Source: Haliclystus octoradiatus (taxonomy: Eukaryota; Cnidaria; Staurozoa; Stauromedusae; Haliclystidae). Taken from it: DNA of 64,000 nt. Position 1 is the stretch's first letter, and every line of letters starts with the position of its first letter. The stretch lies in the NCBI GenBank assembly GCA_916610825.1, contig OU744451.1, positions 15,115,905 to 15,179,904 of the forward strand, written 5' to 3'. This document shows positions 1 through 15,000 of this stretch, in pieces. Below the pieces are notes generated by a model. It was given only the letters and a program-made list of their open reading frames with translations, was not told the DNA's origin and did not search any database. The translations under genes were made by a program, and so were the position numbers.

Positions 1-78
1 ACAATACTCACAGACGGATTACGTGCTGTACATGGTTTCACATTTGAGAAAGCTGCTGGTAGTGTTCTGGCCTCGTGT
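1..78 (+). other. CPSF1: CPSF1 exon, cut by the window start
   Basis: Reads in frame 1 from the first base as [20 protein letters not shown] and onward, matching the metazoan CPSF1 stretch ITDGMRSV..FHFDKAA.SVL. It ends in phase 0 before the donor GTGAGT at 79. The next expected piece, the propeller strand containing [14 protein letters not shown], is not downstream. Confidence 0.9.
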
Positions 79-3000
79 GTGAGTGTTAAGATAACTTCTC
101 CATTTATTAATACATGGTATATGTGATTGTGAATGTTTTAGAAATTTACCAATTTTGATGACTTAATCAAGTAACAAATTCATTGTCATTAAAATAACAT
201 TACGACTCTTTTGAATGGTAGTATTTGCTCAGTAAATACTTCTATTTATTTGACCCTCTTCCTCATTTTCCGAAAGTAATCAAGTGTTGTCAGTTATATT
301 GAATGCATACTTGACTAGTCATTCACTGCTATAGTAACCCTTGTTACAAAACAAAGCATTGTAGGCCTAAGCATTTGGTAAGCAAGTCAAATTAAATATG
401 TAAGTAGCCTAGAGTAGAAACCATTTATAACGTCACTTTTTGTAACAGATTACTGTTTGTAGCATACAAATTTATTGTTCCCTGCATGTTTTAGTAGGTT
501 TTCTCTTACCGGTAACAGTTATCGGTTGAAGCATCACTGTTTATTACGGATTATCTCTCATAACTTCACACGTTCTTCCTCCCGTGAACCTTCGTCATTT
601 TCTATTTTTCCATTGTTATGATATAATATTGGCCATAACGTCACATCGCCTATAACATACTTTTTAGATTCCCTAGGGGTGCCGTTATAAACAGCTTCTA
701 CTGTAGTATAATTTATTGCACTGAACTTTCTGTTTCCAGATATGTAAATTAAAAAATGGCTTCTTGTTCTTTGGCTCTTGCCTTGGCAACTCATTGCTGC
801 TAAAATATCAAGTAAAAGATCAACAAACTGAAACAATTGGTAAATATATAATTATCTTCTTATCTTTCATGATGATTTCTTTTTTGGATTTTAATTGTCC
901 GCTGTTTTTTGTATTAAATAGTTTTTATTATTAGAGGGTTAATTGTTTATTTTTTCATTTCCTTCTAGAAGCTGCAGCTGAACTTGAGGTCTGTACTGTT
1001 ACTTTTGTATTTAATTTAGTCTTTCTCATTTCTCATTGCCATAATAATCCAATTAACTTTTTCAATCAGTGCTGTGAATTTCAATCAGCATGTAAGATAT
1101 CCCTAGTCTGATATGCCTAGTCTAATTTATAAGTGAAGACGTGTCCAGTCTATATCTTTCTATCAGGGAGTACATCAACTGATAGCCCTTTATTTACAGG
1201 TGTAAATGGGAAACTCTTTCATTTGCCGCTCTCATCTCCAATTGGACAGATGCAAGTGACATGTTTTATGGACGTCATTTTCGTTTCGTCAAACTCGGCG
1301 AAATTTGAACAATGCACGCGGATGTAATATCATGAATTCGAAAAATACTTAGTTCAAAAGCAAAACCTCGTTTTCAATCTAACATAAATGGCGATTTTCG
1401 AGCCCCAAAATTTCCATGTCCCAACTCTTATAAATAGACGGCCCTGCATCAACTGCATTCTCACATCTAGCCCTACATTGAATTGTATAGCATCCTTTGT
1501 ACCGGACAATATTTTCGAACTATGCAGAGCAATTTTCAAACAGATGAAGGCTAGCGTTTTTGCTGAAATTTTTTGGAGTGCTATTTGTGGTCACGGTGAC
1601 AAATTTGAATTACATTACTAATAGCAAAGTATAGACTAGGTCAGTAATAGGTGGTTCATCGAATCGGATTTTATGATGACGATAAATTATATGAATATAA
1701 AAAATGTAAATTTGATTAATTGTAGGTCAAGTGATAAATGTTATTACAAAACAATGAAAACTGCAAATCTGATGTAATAACATTTTCAAAATCCGATTCA
1801 ATTTGACAAAACTATGTCAGTCCGATCCGATTTAAATGCTTCAAATGCTTGGATTCGTGTTTGGAATAGGGATGAGCCGATAAATTGTATCGGTATCTGT
1901 TTTTGCCGATAACCAGTCATTTTAATCAATATCGGAAAATTATCGGCATTGGCTGATTATGCTACTTCTTTATCACTTAATACCAATAATTATCGGTATC
2001 TGTATCGGTATTAGCCTGCGTGCAGACCCAAATCTTTTTTTTATGATTAGTAGGGTCTGCGTAATATCGACAGAAAGCTTGCACTGGACTGAATTAGGGG
2101 GAGTGGCAGAAACGTGAGAAATCTATTGTTTGTCTATTGTTCATCAGCCAATCGCTAGCGAGTTCTCCAAAACTAGAACCAGAACATGATTGGTCGATAA
2201 ATATAAGTTCTTGACTCATTCCTTTTCAAGTAAAACGTCGTTCTTCTTCGATAAAATCATTGGCTTGTGTTCGTTTTTCAGTTTTGTACGAGGGAGACCT
2301 CAGACTTTTTTATTCAACACAGACTTTTTGTAATTATGTTTGTAGTAAAATGAACATAGTGTATTGACGAAAACGATTTCTTGTTGTAATTATTAATTTG
2401 CCTTTCACAGAGGACGGGACATGCTATTTTACTTGCAGCACCGGCCAACAAAGACTTGATTTCAAGATACTTAAATTTATTTGGATTGTGTTTCTGTTCG
2501 TCGTAAAAGCCAATTTGTCATGGGTAATATCGAAAGAACAAATCATTGTATTAGATATAGAACGATTTAATCTCTGGATCTTGTTCACTGCGCCATGGCA
2601 ATGGATTACAAAAATATTTCTTTACGAAAGACTAATTCTCATCATTGATGTCAATTTTCGACGTTCCGCCACTCCCTCCAACTTCCGCCAAGCGCAAGCT
2701 TTCTGTCGATATTACGCAGAACCTACTAATCATAAAAAAAAAAGATTTGGGTCTGCGCGCAGGCTATATTCTGTATTGGCTGATATCAACTTTTTATTAT
2801 CGGAAAATTATCGATATCGGATACCATCCCTATTTCAGATCTGGGTCGTATTCGCACACCATTATCATCAATGTCATCGTCATCATTTATCAAGAATCCG
2901 ATAAACTTGCAGCTTTTTTCACAGGAATGCATAGACTGTATAGACTGATTAGTATAATAATATATCTTATAATAATGTGCCATCATATTACTCTTAACAT

Positions 3001-6000
3001 ATTGATGTTTATGTGTTACAGGATGAATCACCTGTCACAAAGAAACCAAAATTATACAGCACTGATTCAAAACCAAACGGTAAGCTAGTATTTAAGTTAT
3101 ACAAGTCACGACTCCAGAAGTGATTGTTAACTGACTGAAGCGAACAGAAATAGTTAGTCTGATCCACAGACTGTTGTTGCTAACACAGCTAGACCACATC
3201 AAAGAATAACATCATTCTTTGCAACAAATTATCATTTTCAGTATTATTAATGTTGTGATTGGTTTACGCTGTTTTACAATGGTATTATTTGTTTTCTACA
3301 GATTCATTTTTAACTGATCCTGATGAAATTGAAGTTTACGGTGAAGTTAAAAATAATTTAATTGTTCCTTCACATACGCAATACCAATTTGAGGTATACT
3401 TATTCCTCCTTTCTATGTTAGAAGCCATCTTCCTTGCCACTTTATCTAAAACTTAGGTATTAACTTCATGATTATTCAGGTCTGTGACAGTCTTTTGAAT
3501 ATTGGCCCTTGTGCAAGCAGCTCAATTGGAGAACCTTCGTTTGTGTCGGTAGGTGAAAATAATAATAGGCTAATAATAATAATAATAATAATAATAATTT
3601 TATCGCACTCCTGTACATAGATGGCTATCAGTTGATGTACTCCCTGGTAGAAAGATATAGACTGGACATCTCTTCACTTGTAAATTAGATGAGAATTTTT
3701 AAACATTTTACATCCAAACAGACTAGGTATATCCTACATGCTGATTGAAATTCACAGTACTGATTGCAAAAGTTAATTGAATTATTCTTAAAATATAAAA
3801 ATAATTTTATATTTTAATTTTAATTTTATTATGTTTACTAAGTTACCAATGTAAATCTTAATTTTAAGTAAAACTAATATTGCTAAGTATCTTTTTACAG
3901 AATAAAGAAAGGAGTCTTTAGACATTTTCTGTTTCTTCATCCCGCTATTAAACCCTTTATCTTGAATCCTTAACATCACAATAAGTTGGACTAGGTGTGT
4001 GCTTGGTTGGTGGGTGGTTGGCAGCAAAACGCATTAGCTAGTTGACCAATAGCAGACCTGACACCACCAACCAAGCTCCAGTCACACTGCTAAGTCAGTG
4101 GAATACCTAGTTATACTTATCTTTGTCAACCAGCAAGGGATGGGAAGGGAGGGGAAAAAGTAAATAATAAACGGCGTAAAATATCAGCAGCAAATAAATT
4201 AACCACTCCACATCAACAAATAACAATAGCAACAACATTAAAATTGTGTTAATATACAAACTAAACATCATTTGTTGAGATGAATGGCTTTGACATAACA
4301 GATCATAGGATACATACAGTCGCAAATCAATCAAACTACCTGATAAGCATAAACTTCTCATTAACTTTCCTAATCCATTCAGCGGCGTGTTGAAGCAAAG
4401 AAAGAACGATATAGTCCTGAACTACACTGTTAAGTGGATTAATCTAGGATCCTAGGAAGTAGGAACTGACAAGGTCATGCTGTTACATGTGCTTAATTCA
4501 GCAACAAGGCAGATTGCTTGTCTACAAGTAGACTTTGCGACATCTAACAAAAGAGCTAAGCAGCGGGATTCAAAGATAGTGTTTAACCTCAGTAAAATTT
4601 CATTTAACTACAATTATATACATGTGTTGTGCATCATAAGGCTATTTCGCTTTGAAGAGCTATGTTTCAGATCGCATCTCCTAGCAGCATCCTCATCACC
4701 AGATGTCGATAATATTTAATTGTGTTTGAATTAGTTGTGTTTTATTAATTCTATAAAAAAACTATTTGCATCATAAGTTTGATAAGAAGACAAGCGATAA
4801 AATAGACGTAATTTTGCAACGTTTCGTCAAAAACAAAACGTCGCAAAATTATGTCTATTCTATCATTTGCCTTCTTATCAAAATTATTAATTTTCTTCTT
4901 TAATGCGTGGAAGACATTTTGATTGTTTACAGATCATTATTGTTATGTTATAATTTCTGCCCAACAAATTGATAAAACATTTTTTCTTGTTTTATGTTCT
5001 CATCGCACATCTTCGGCTTTACAGGAAGAGGTAATCTTAACCATTGTTTTATATTTGTTCACCATAGATAAAGAGTTATCTTGTATATGTGGGGTTACAC
5101 TGTATAACTTTCATACTGCTATTGATGTACAATTAAATATAGTCAGATGTACAATCTGGACAAATAAAGTTAATAATTTGGACCAAGCTAAGAATTTAAC
5201 CAAGATCTCTGCACTGCCGGGATTATCATCATTTATGTCATATGATGTATGTTTATCCTGCCACTTATCCTTCCAGATTTCCAAATCTCAAATTACTATT
5301 CTAGAATTTCGGTTCATCAATTCATAAACTTTTATAGACGGTTAATTGCTGTCAAGCTACAATATTATATTTGAAATTAAAATTGCAAGGATAATTGTCA
5401 TCACATTAAAAATAGTGGTACAGTTTATAAAGAGATGCATCTATTAAGACGCTGTCTGTTTTTCCCTTATTATTGTTTATTGAAGTTTGCAAGGTTTTAC
5501 TTTTCAATCTCAAACACACCCCTGTGAAATACAGTTCAGGAGTTCATGAACAGTTCATGAATGTTAAATAGCCCCAATTTTCAAGAACTGTTCATGAACA
5601 GTTCAAGAACCCTCCACGGACAGTCCATGAACTGTTCATGAACTTCTGAACTGTATTTCACAGGGGTGTATTTGAGATTGAAAAGTAAAACCTTGCAAAC
5701 TTCAATAAACAATAATAAGGGAAAAGCAGGAAATGTCTTGATAGATGCATATTTATGCCAGTGAATTTTATATCAAAACGTTTTCCAATATCATACAATT
5801 TAGAATATTATCACATTCATTACTGCAAATGATAGACATAATAGAAACTACAGAAAAGTAAAAATAAGAAAAATCAATGTGGGAAGCCATCATTTCGCAC
5901 AATGGTATTGTTGTTCTGATTCTGGTAAGCTGTATGTTGCAGGTGTTCAATTTTTACCGCTTCCACAAGCACTTTAAAACTTTGGCATATGTGTCTCAAC

Positions 6001-9000
6001 TGATCGAGGCGCAATATTTCAATTGATACTTTAATAATGAGTTCATCTTTTGCTTGTTGCAGTTTCAAAATGGTCCCAATAAAGAGATTGAATTAGTTTG
6101 TTGCTCTGGCTATGGTAAAAATGGTGCCTTGTCGGTCTTACAGGTACGCCTCTTAAATTATATAGTTAATTCAAGTTGTGTCTTTATGAATCATCTTGCT
6201 TTTAGTCTTACCTCGTGGTAATTCTAAATGTGATCAATTTTTTTTCAATTTGTGTGTTTCAAATTTAGAGAAATATCCATCCTCAAGTAGTAACAACTTT
6301 CGAATTGCCAGCGTGCACTGATATGTGGACAGTATTTTCATCTAAAAAGGTGAGTTTTGCCCAGTTTTTATTCAGCATACAAGCAGTCAATCACGCAGCA
6401 ATTCTATCGCTTTGCTGGTGATATAAGATCTATGAGTGCTCAATTAGATAACCAAAGCTATGAATTTGGAAATATATTGCCTGATAATTACAGTAAAGTG
6501 CATAACACGTTGAAGTTGTGTGAGTTAATATTTCTTTTCTTTAAGTCTTCACTTTATTTGATCAATGAAAAAAAATATGTATTTAGTATATGAACATGAA
6601 TTTATGAGTTTTATATTGTTTTCTATGGCAGGAATCTGGTAATGACCTCCATTCATTTCTTATATTGAGCAGAGAAGACTCTACAATGGTTAGTTGCAAT
6701 TTAATTGTATACAGATATTTCTATAGTTTTTTACCACTGTAATTAGACTAAGATTCTTATGCACGCAATTTTTACTAACCGTTTCATCTGAAGATTGATT
6801 GAAATTGCATTGCAACATTCGCTTGTTAGTTAATCAACTGTCGGCATATATTGAATGTTAATGCAAGGCAAAGAGAATCCGTGATTTAGAAAAGAAAACA
6901 TTTTATATCTGCAGAGGATATGCAATCAAAGTCAGAAAAAGGCTAGAATCCTAGATTCTGGAAGGCTGGTGCAAATTCAGAAGAAAATTGATATCTTTGT
7001 GATTTACAGGCCAAACTTCAAAAATCAAAAATTAAAAAAAAAAATGTGCAATGTCTCAAGGTTCCGTGAAGGTTGATCCTTTCGTCAGACCCTGAATTCA
7101 GTATCCATGTTTTGACAGGTACTCAGATTGAATATTAAAGATTAAGACTCAATGATGCGCTCACTGATATTTAGTTATCATCCCAAAGCATTTGAACCTT
7201 TTTCTGCTTATTTGTAGGTTTTGCAAACTGGTGCGGAGATTATGGAATTAGATTCATCAGGTTTTAACACTCAATATCCAACTGTCTTTGCTGGCAATAT
7301 TTGCGATAATAAATACATACTGCAGGTATCTGAGAGACATTGCTTTGATTAAATTGTATTTTCTGAGATGGGATTTTTTATCAAATATTATGTGCAAGGC
7401 TTTATGTTCAAGAATCCAAAGTCAACTATATAGACTTCAGCCTATCAAGCAATCCAGGTGTTAACAGAACACGTGCATATTGTTTCGGCTGCCCTAAAGC
7501 TGTTCTCAAATAATAATGTTCCGTGCGTCCTTTGCACATGCGTATGTAGATAGTAAACAAGGCTGCATCGATCAATTCAACAAAAATCAATACTCTGTAA
7601 TAGTCAGTACTTTCCATAAGGTTTGGAACACGGTTTGGTGTAGCTTCTAGCATCGTGAATCTCTCATATAGAGTGTTTTCAACCTCAAGCACCTTCATTT
7701 TCAATTCTTTTATATTCTATTATTAAATTGACGAACAAATTGTTATTAACGTGATCGTGGAACAGGACTGTCCGTCGCCATTGCATCTTAAACGAATATG
7801 ATAGAAAAGCAAACAACACATTACGCACCGCGCAAAAGACGAACAGAACATTATCTCTAGTGCTCAGGATTCTGTCTGCCGGAACATTATCCACTTCGTT
7901 AATAGAAATATCACCATTATGGTTTGTTGGTGGGTGGATTACCTTCAGGTTTCTGATCTGTCTCTTTATGATGGGTTATTATCCCAGATTGCTTGTTACA
8001 CATATAAGAAGTATTGTTTTAGAACATCCTGACTTCGTATCTGATGGTTTATGTCTCAGAGCCTCTAGAAGTATAAAAGGCTTGGATGTTATTTAAACAT
8101 AAAATGGGTATTATACTGTGATGGCAATACTGTTGGGCCCATCTACCATGAAATCCGTTGAAATTGATCTGTGGCTGTCACACCTGAAATCAGTTTATGG
8201 GATTTACTAACATTGTTCTTAGCAGACAGGGCCATTCATTATGAAGTAGCGAAGTGGTATGAGTACCTTTGTAATGCCATATTGTCTGGATTAGTTATTT
8301 ACTGTTTATCACACTTCGCAAGCGGGACCATATTTAATAGCAATTTAGTAGTTTTATATGATGATAATTTGACTCAATTTGAGATTTGAACGCCTTTGAA
8401 TTTTGCACAATACCTGCTAATAGCATTTCAAGTGACATTGTTGTATTATGGCTGTTTATTTACGTGAAGCTGGTTGGTTTTGCAGTTTATTATCTGCCTT
8501 TTAATCTCATTCAGGTCTGTCCAATGTCAGTGCGTCTTTTAAGTGGAGGTAAGCTATTCTGATGTAAATTAATCCAATCCCAGATCAGCTCTGAAATCAT
8601 ATTTCTACCAATCCTGCTCTAGTGACTTGATCGGCTAACTCCCGTGCTTGGATCATACAAGCCTGAACAACTTAGAAACCATTGTTTAGAGACTAAAACA
8701 CCCACACTTTTTTTAAATGAAATTCAAGTCATCTTCCTTATCTATGTTATCGTTTGATCATAATGGCTAATTGGAGACTTAACCCCTGTGAAAAACAGCT
8801 CATGGACATTAAATGGCCCCAAATTTCCTGAACTGTTCTTGAACTCCTAGTGTGTTTCCCACAAGTGTAAACCAAGATCAATATTATAATGTGTGTAAAT
8901 GTTTTATCAAGCAATTTTTTTATCAAAAAATATGTAACATTCAAATTACATCTTTTAACAATTTTCAAAAGGAAATTCTGCGAATGGTTTTCTTCAGATG

Positions 9001-12000
9001 CTTTAAAAAAAAAAGCATTACAATTTTCTGCTGGCACTGTCTGTAATGGAACCTCCTACCCCCATTTTATTGCACCATGGGCTTGTATCAGCAATACAAT
9101 TTCTTGCATAGTAAATTAGTATCTTGTGACAAGGAATAAACTACAACATCTTAAAACTTTATATTTGCTAAATTGCATAGAAATCTGATATAGGCACCTG
9201 TGAATTCCATTGACAGGTCACTCCACGTCAACTCGCAAACAAAAAACACCACCGTCTCAGAATTTAATGAGACTTATTTCACTACAAGATAATGAAGAGA
9301 ATATCAACATGGCAAAGTTTGAAGTAATTTAGTCAAAAAAAAAAATAAAAAAATAAAGCCCACTAAAAGTTAAGAGATAATCAAGATATTTGTTGTGATT
9401 TGTGTTTGCTATCAAAATGCAATATTGATGAAACACATATCATTTGAAAGCTCGGACCATTTAGTTTTCATTTATGTGGGTTTTCATTTCATTTCAATAA
9501 TATTTTCAAGATAGTGTCTGTGCTATTTTTAGTTATGAACCCAATATTTATAAAATTTAAAACCTCGCCTATGTAGAGAATAATAATGTCTAATGATTTT
9601 TGAAATTTCAACAAATGTTCCGTACTGAGAGCGAGCCAATCTTAATTCCCCTTTCTCTCGTATTATTCTTTTAATCCTACCTTGAGAAATCTCAACTCTC
9701 GTGTTGCAATCAGCCTTCCAGAATCTAGGATTCTAGCCTTTTTCTGACTTTGAGTGCATCAAAACAGCGATTCGTTCATATAATAAACTAGCGGTGATCT
9801 CCATTAGAGCAAATAAACTAACCTCAGATATTTAAAAATATATATTATTTAAAATAAACTATTAAAATTTGCTTTTCAAAACATAAATGAAAACTAGATG
9901 ATTCGAGCTTCCAGTTGATATGTGCTTCATATATATTGCATTTTGATAACAAACACAAATTGCAAAATACAATTTTCACCATGCAATTACCTAATTGTCA
10001 CGTAATCACCTATATTTTTTCAATTTACTTCAAACAACTTCGCCAAGTTGATATTCACTTCATTATCTTTTAATAAAACAAGTTTCAATAAATTCTTAGA
10101 GGGTGGTAGTTTTTTGTTTGGGAGGCGGCGTGGAGTGATGCTGACTTGTTTTTTTATCCATTCCGTATGTAAAAAGTTGGTAATTGCAATAGCTGGTTTG
10201 GGAAACATTGTGTGGTTTTTAATTCTAGATAATCAAGTGTTGGATGTCGAAATTAAGAATGGCACTTCATCAATTGTTTCTTGTTGTCTATGTGATCCAT
10301 ATTTAATCTTATTAACTGCTAATGGATCAATTATGTATGGCCAAGTTGACGATTCTGGTAGTCAGCCATGCCTTAATTTTACTAGTCCATTGGAAAGTGT
10401 AAGTGAATATCACTGTCATCTAGTAATGCAGTAATTTCTGTTTAGATCTTATCAGATGTGAATGACACAAAAGTATATCAATATATAATGATATAAACTA
10501 CTATTGCATAACGATATACATTACTGATCAAATAGTAAAACAGATCAGATGTCAGTGTTATGCTCTTTTCACTCTGGACAGTAATATCACAAATTTCAGC
10601 AAGAATGAATACACTTTACTGTGTGATATTGAGTTGTTAAAAAATAAGGGAAAATTTTTGATTACATGGTTACTGCGCGTATTTCCATGCGTCATTGCTA
10701 AATTCTTGAACAAGTGGTGTTCGGAGACACAAGTGAAGTGTAATGAATAACTGAGCTGCAGGCGAGTTCCTTCAAACTTCCATAGTGTGAGATAGAAAAT
10801 GTCACAAGCAAAGTACCCATTATAGTTAAGTGGTACAGTGTAACAGCGTTAAGTTAAAGTGTTAACAACAAAAACAGTGAGTGTTAAACATAAGTGGTCA
10901 ACAACAATAAGTGTTAAAGCGTTGGCCGTTCGCAGGGCATGCAGTTATTGATTCGTGAAATATTGGAATGAAATGTTCACCTGATTGCCTTATAGGGAAG
11001 TGGGCCCTAAAGACTAGAAATACTAAAGATTCTAGCTTTATTTCTACTATAACACCAATGTCCTAATTCAATTGAATTGATATTTGTAATTTGATTGTTT
11101 TATTTCCTTTGTATTATTTTGTAATTTTAACTGATTATCAGTTTGACTGGTGTTTGGTGGGGTGATGACAGGATCACCAGCTGCTCTAATGCGAATCTTA
11201 ATTATATTGCTCCCACCATCTAAAAACAAAACATCAAAACAATAATCAATATAATAAATGTTTAATATTTGTGTTTCCATGTCTGATAACATCTTTAAAG
11301 AGTCTGAGACAGTGAAACTAGTATTTTCTAATTTTGTTATAGGGATGTAAAATTCAAGCATGTCATATTTATAAAGACATGAGCGGTTTATTTACTTGTG
11401 AAATTCAAGAAGAAGAAGATGATGATGATGAAGAAATAGACCAACAAATGAAAGACGAGCCAACAAAACTAGAATTACGAGCCAGAGCAAAGAGGTACAT
11501 ACGTTATCTTCTTTATTGATTTTTTATATGAAGAACTAAGATTTAGTTAACAGTGACATAGAATACTTTTCTATTTTATTACTTACAAATGATTATTGAA
11601 ATTGGATAAATAATCTAATCAACTTCCGAATCATGATTGGTTGAACTTGATTGAGCCTTCCATAGTTTCGCACAAAGGATGGCAATATAAAGTGGCTAAT
11701 AAGAAAGCATAGAGCATTCCATCTAAGCTTCGACTAGTATATCAAAGGCTCTGATAAACTAGGAGTTCCATCCTCAGATACAATATAACATTTACTAAAT
11801 TGTGTTCTGTGATATATGCTACTAGCCTAGTACTGTACACAGGGGGTAGATCTAGATGTTTAACGTTTTGTTGGCATTCAAATCAATGCATTAAAAGTGA
11901 GTTATTTATTCATATAAAAAACACCACAATTCCAAGGGGAGGCATTGCTGATTAATTGTTCTACTCTCTGAGCTTACTTTGGACAGTTTTCAGTACAGTC

Positions 12001-15000
12001 AAACTCTGTTGATATCCCCTATGTTGATGTCTGTGTTAATGTCCCACCTTGCTTAATATCCCCACATAAAACTGATTTCTAGTTTCGATTTTCCGTACAA
12101 ACTCTCATATTGCTACCTCACTTAAGGTTCGAGATCATACCGATTTTTAGATTCTGTATTAATGGAGAAAAATCAACCAGCAGGCTTTACGCGCTTAGAG
12201 TCATGTGCGTGTTTGACATTTGTATTGTTTCTGTGCCTGAAACCATGCTGAAACTGGAATTCAAAGCCATAACTGACACTAAGCTTAATTCGAAATGAAT
12301 TCGTAGCGACCGCCAATCAATTTTGCTCCTTAAGACATTTGTGATTTTATCTCAATTTATCCTCACAGGCAGGCTGAAGCTGAAGAAGAAGAAGATTTTC
12401 TGTATGGCTCAAATGAATCGTCAGAAAACGAAGAAATGCAAACTGGGAATCAAAATATATCAAATGCGAAATCAAAATCAAAAACAAAAATGTATGCATG
12501 TGTAATTACTTTCTCATCTTCTAAGTACTTTAATATAATTATTACGGTTAGTCCTCTACGTTGCCTGCATGATTTTTCGACGGCTATCTGGTATATAACT
12601 GTCCTCATATGAAAATAGCATATCCTGATTTTGTGTTTTACCAATTGAATTCTTCATTTAATATCTTGTTCAACTATGGTTTGTGAGAGGGAATATTTGT
12701 GATTATTCAAATCGTTTTGTGGTATTCTCCACAACTTCGAACCATAATCTATCATCTTTTTTATTGTTTCGTACCTTTTTCTCTTTTTTGACAATATGTT
12801 TCACAGAGTGTCTACCCTTGTGAAAGCAGTTCATTAACCTGAAGCAGCCCAATTTTCATGAAGTGTTCATGAAAAAGTTAATGAAAAGCAGGCCATGTAA
12901 CATTACTTTTCATAGATATTAGTGAAGTTCATGAACAGTTCATGAACTCCAAAAAAAAATTTGCAGGGGTAATTCATGAATCAGTTCATGAATGTGAAAT
13001 TGCCCAACACTTCATGGACTTTGGGGTAATTTCACTTTCATGAACTCTCAAACGTTTTTTTCACTCCTAAGAAATTGCTTGATTTAAACTGAAAGTGAAT
13101 AGTGTTCAGGTAGTTCTCTTTTATTATTTTAATTGGTTACATACCTGTTAGTTTATGACTGAATAACATGCTAATGAAATCAGCCCCACTGAGCTCACAC
13201 TTGTGTTTTGCACTTTTTTAGACAATCATCAGTTGCCGAGGAAACATTTTGGTGTGTTGTTGTCAGAGAAAACAATAGTCTTGAGATATTCTCCGTTCCA
13301 GATTTCCAACTTGTATTTGTTTATAATAACTTCAGTAATGCACCTAAATTACTACTTGATAGTGGTCATGCTGAATCAATACAAAGCTCAAGGTAACACA
13401 TATCTCAAAACTTTAGAATGCTTCTACTGTATATCAATTTCAATAAAGTATGACTCCCGGGCTAGGGTTGCTGAGCTGACCAGGGAAACTGAGCAGCTGT
13501 TTCTTTTCATCAAGAAAGAACCTTTTCAATTTTTCATAATGGGCTAGTTTTGTTCACATTTGGTTCTGAATTCCTGTTTCTAAATATTGTACTTAAACAT
13601 TAGATGGGCGAGAATTCAAAGGGTATGGATTATCATGTTAGCCTATTTTTAACAATGCCAAATGTCAATGGTTTGTGGGTGGATTATGCCAACATAATTT
13701 CCAACTACACTTCTTTAGCCAATCAAACACCAAATCCAGTATTTCTATCATTTGGATGAGTTTAACTCGTTTAGGCACTTGTTTCGCGAGTTTCTTTTAG
13801 TATTATGTGCATTTCTCTGTAGTAGAATTAGAAAATGTTCTGCACGTGTAGCTGCGCATAATGCAGAAAGTAAACCTTGTCCATGGTTCAATGGTTCAGC
13901 TTGAAACCTTCAATACTTTGATACCCATTTTTGCCATTCTTATTTATTTTTTATCAACTGCTTGATCAAAAACTAATGCTTTTGTGATTTCAAGCTATTT
14001 CGTGTTAATTTCAATTAATTAATAAGTCTAACTAAACTTTCGTAATTTTCATTCTAGTGGTGTTCCATGTGTTCACGAGATAACAATGGCTGGTCTTGGA
14101 TACAATTCTAGTCGTCCACATCTTGTTGCTATAATTGATAAAGACCTTGTTATTTATGAAGTGTTTACGTATCCTGACAAACAATTAGAAAACCATCTTG
14201 CAATTCGATTTAAAAAGGTACATCAAAGATCAACAATAAATGAAGAAATAACAATAACATTTCAATGAAAAATGCCTTGCAATTGTGCTCTCCAATTAAG
14301 CGCACCTTTTATCCTTCAGAAAACAGTTTAGGGAACATTTCATGAACGCTAAATGGCCCCATATCATGAACCTTCATGAACTCCTCAACTGTTAGTGCTA
14401 ATGATAAAAAGAGACCTGATACATCATGTCATCTAATGTCCGTCAGCCTCTTTACCAGGAATCTAATAACTGTCTTTTGAAGAATGTTTATATGTTATAT
14501 AAATGATTAGTAGTAAAAATCCTAACTCCTGGCCAATAGTAAAACATAAAATGGAATGTTACTTATCCCTTTTTATGATAATCAGGGAGTGGTGTTTTGT
14601 AATAATTGCTGGAGATTACTACCAGTAAAATCGAATTTAAAGCTTTTATCTGAAATATACTGAATGTTGTTTATTGTCATCTAAACCTTTTTTACAGCTA
14701 AATCACAGTGTGTTGATTCGACCAAAGCAAGAATTTAAATTACCACCTGACTCAAAGGATATAAAGAGTAAGTACTTTGCCAGAAAATGATTCATCATTC
14801 ACTTAAAGATAAATTTGTCTAGACTCTTCCATATTTTCATTTGTTTGTAGATCAGCCTGGTGGTTGCATAAAAGTTCCTCGTTTGCGTGTTTTTGAAAAT
14901 ATTGCCTCATATAAAGGGGTAAGAATCAATTATTAAAATGTAAAGCAATTCTAAGAATAGATCATTTCTAGCAGAGTAAATAATACTGTCACGTGAGGAA

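Noticed and set aside
558..836. 92-codon minus-strand open frame as a gene
   Set aside because: No domain recognised, AT-rich, inside a CPSF1 intron; probably chance.
79..968. Direct splicing of the exon ending at 78 to the exon at 969
   Set aside because: It would shift the frame by two bases and would omit a strongly conserved protein segment; the phases do not fit.
2398..3088. Long plus-strand frames across 2398-3088 as genes
   Set aside because: They run through the inverted arm of a transposon and the CPSF1 exon at 3022-3079 in the wrong frame.
7426..7894. Two overlapping minus-strand frames as an intronic gene
   Set aside because: No recognisable family, no intact start-to-stop pairing between them, and no supporting splice sites. 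Left as unexplained intron content.
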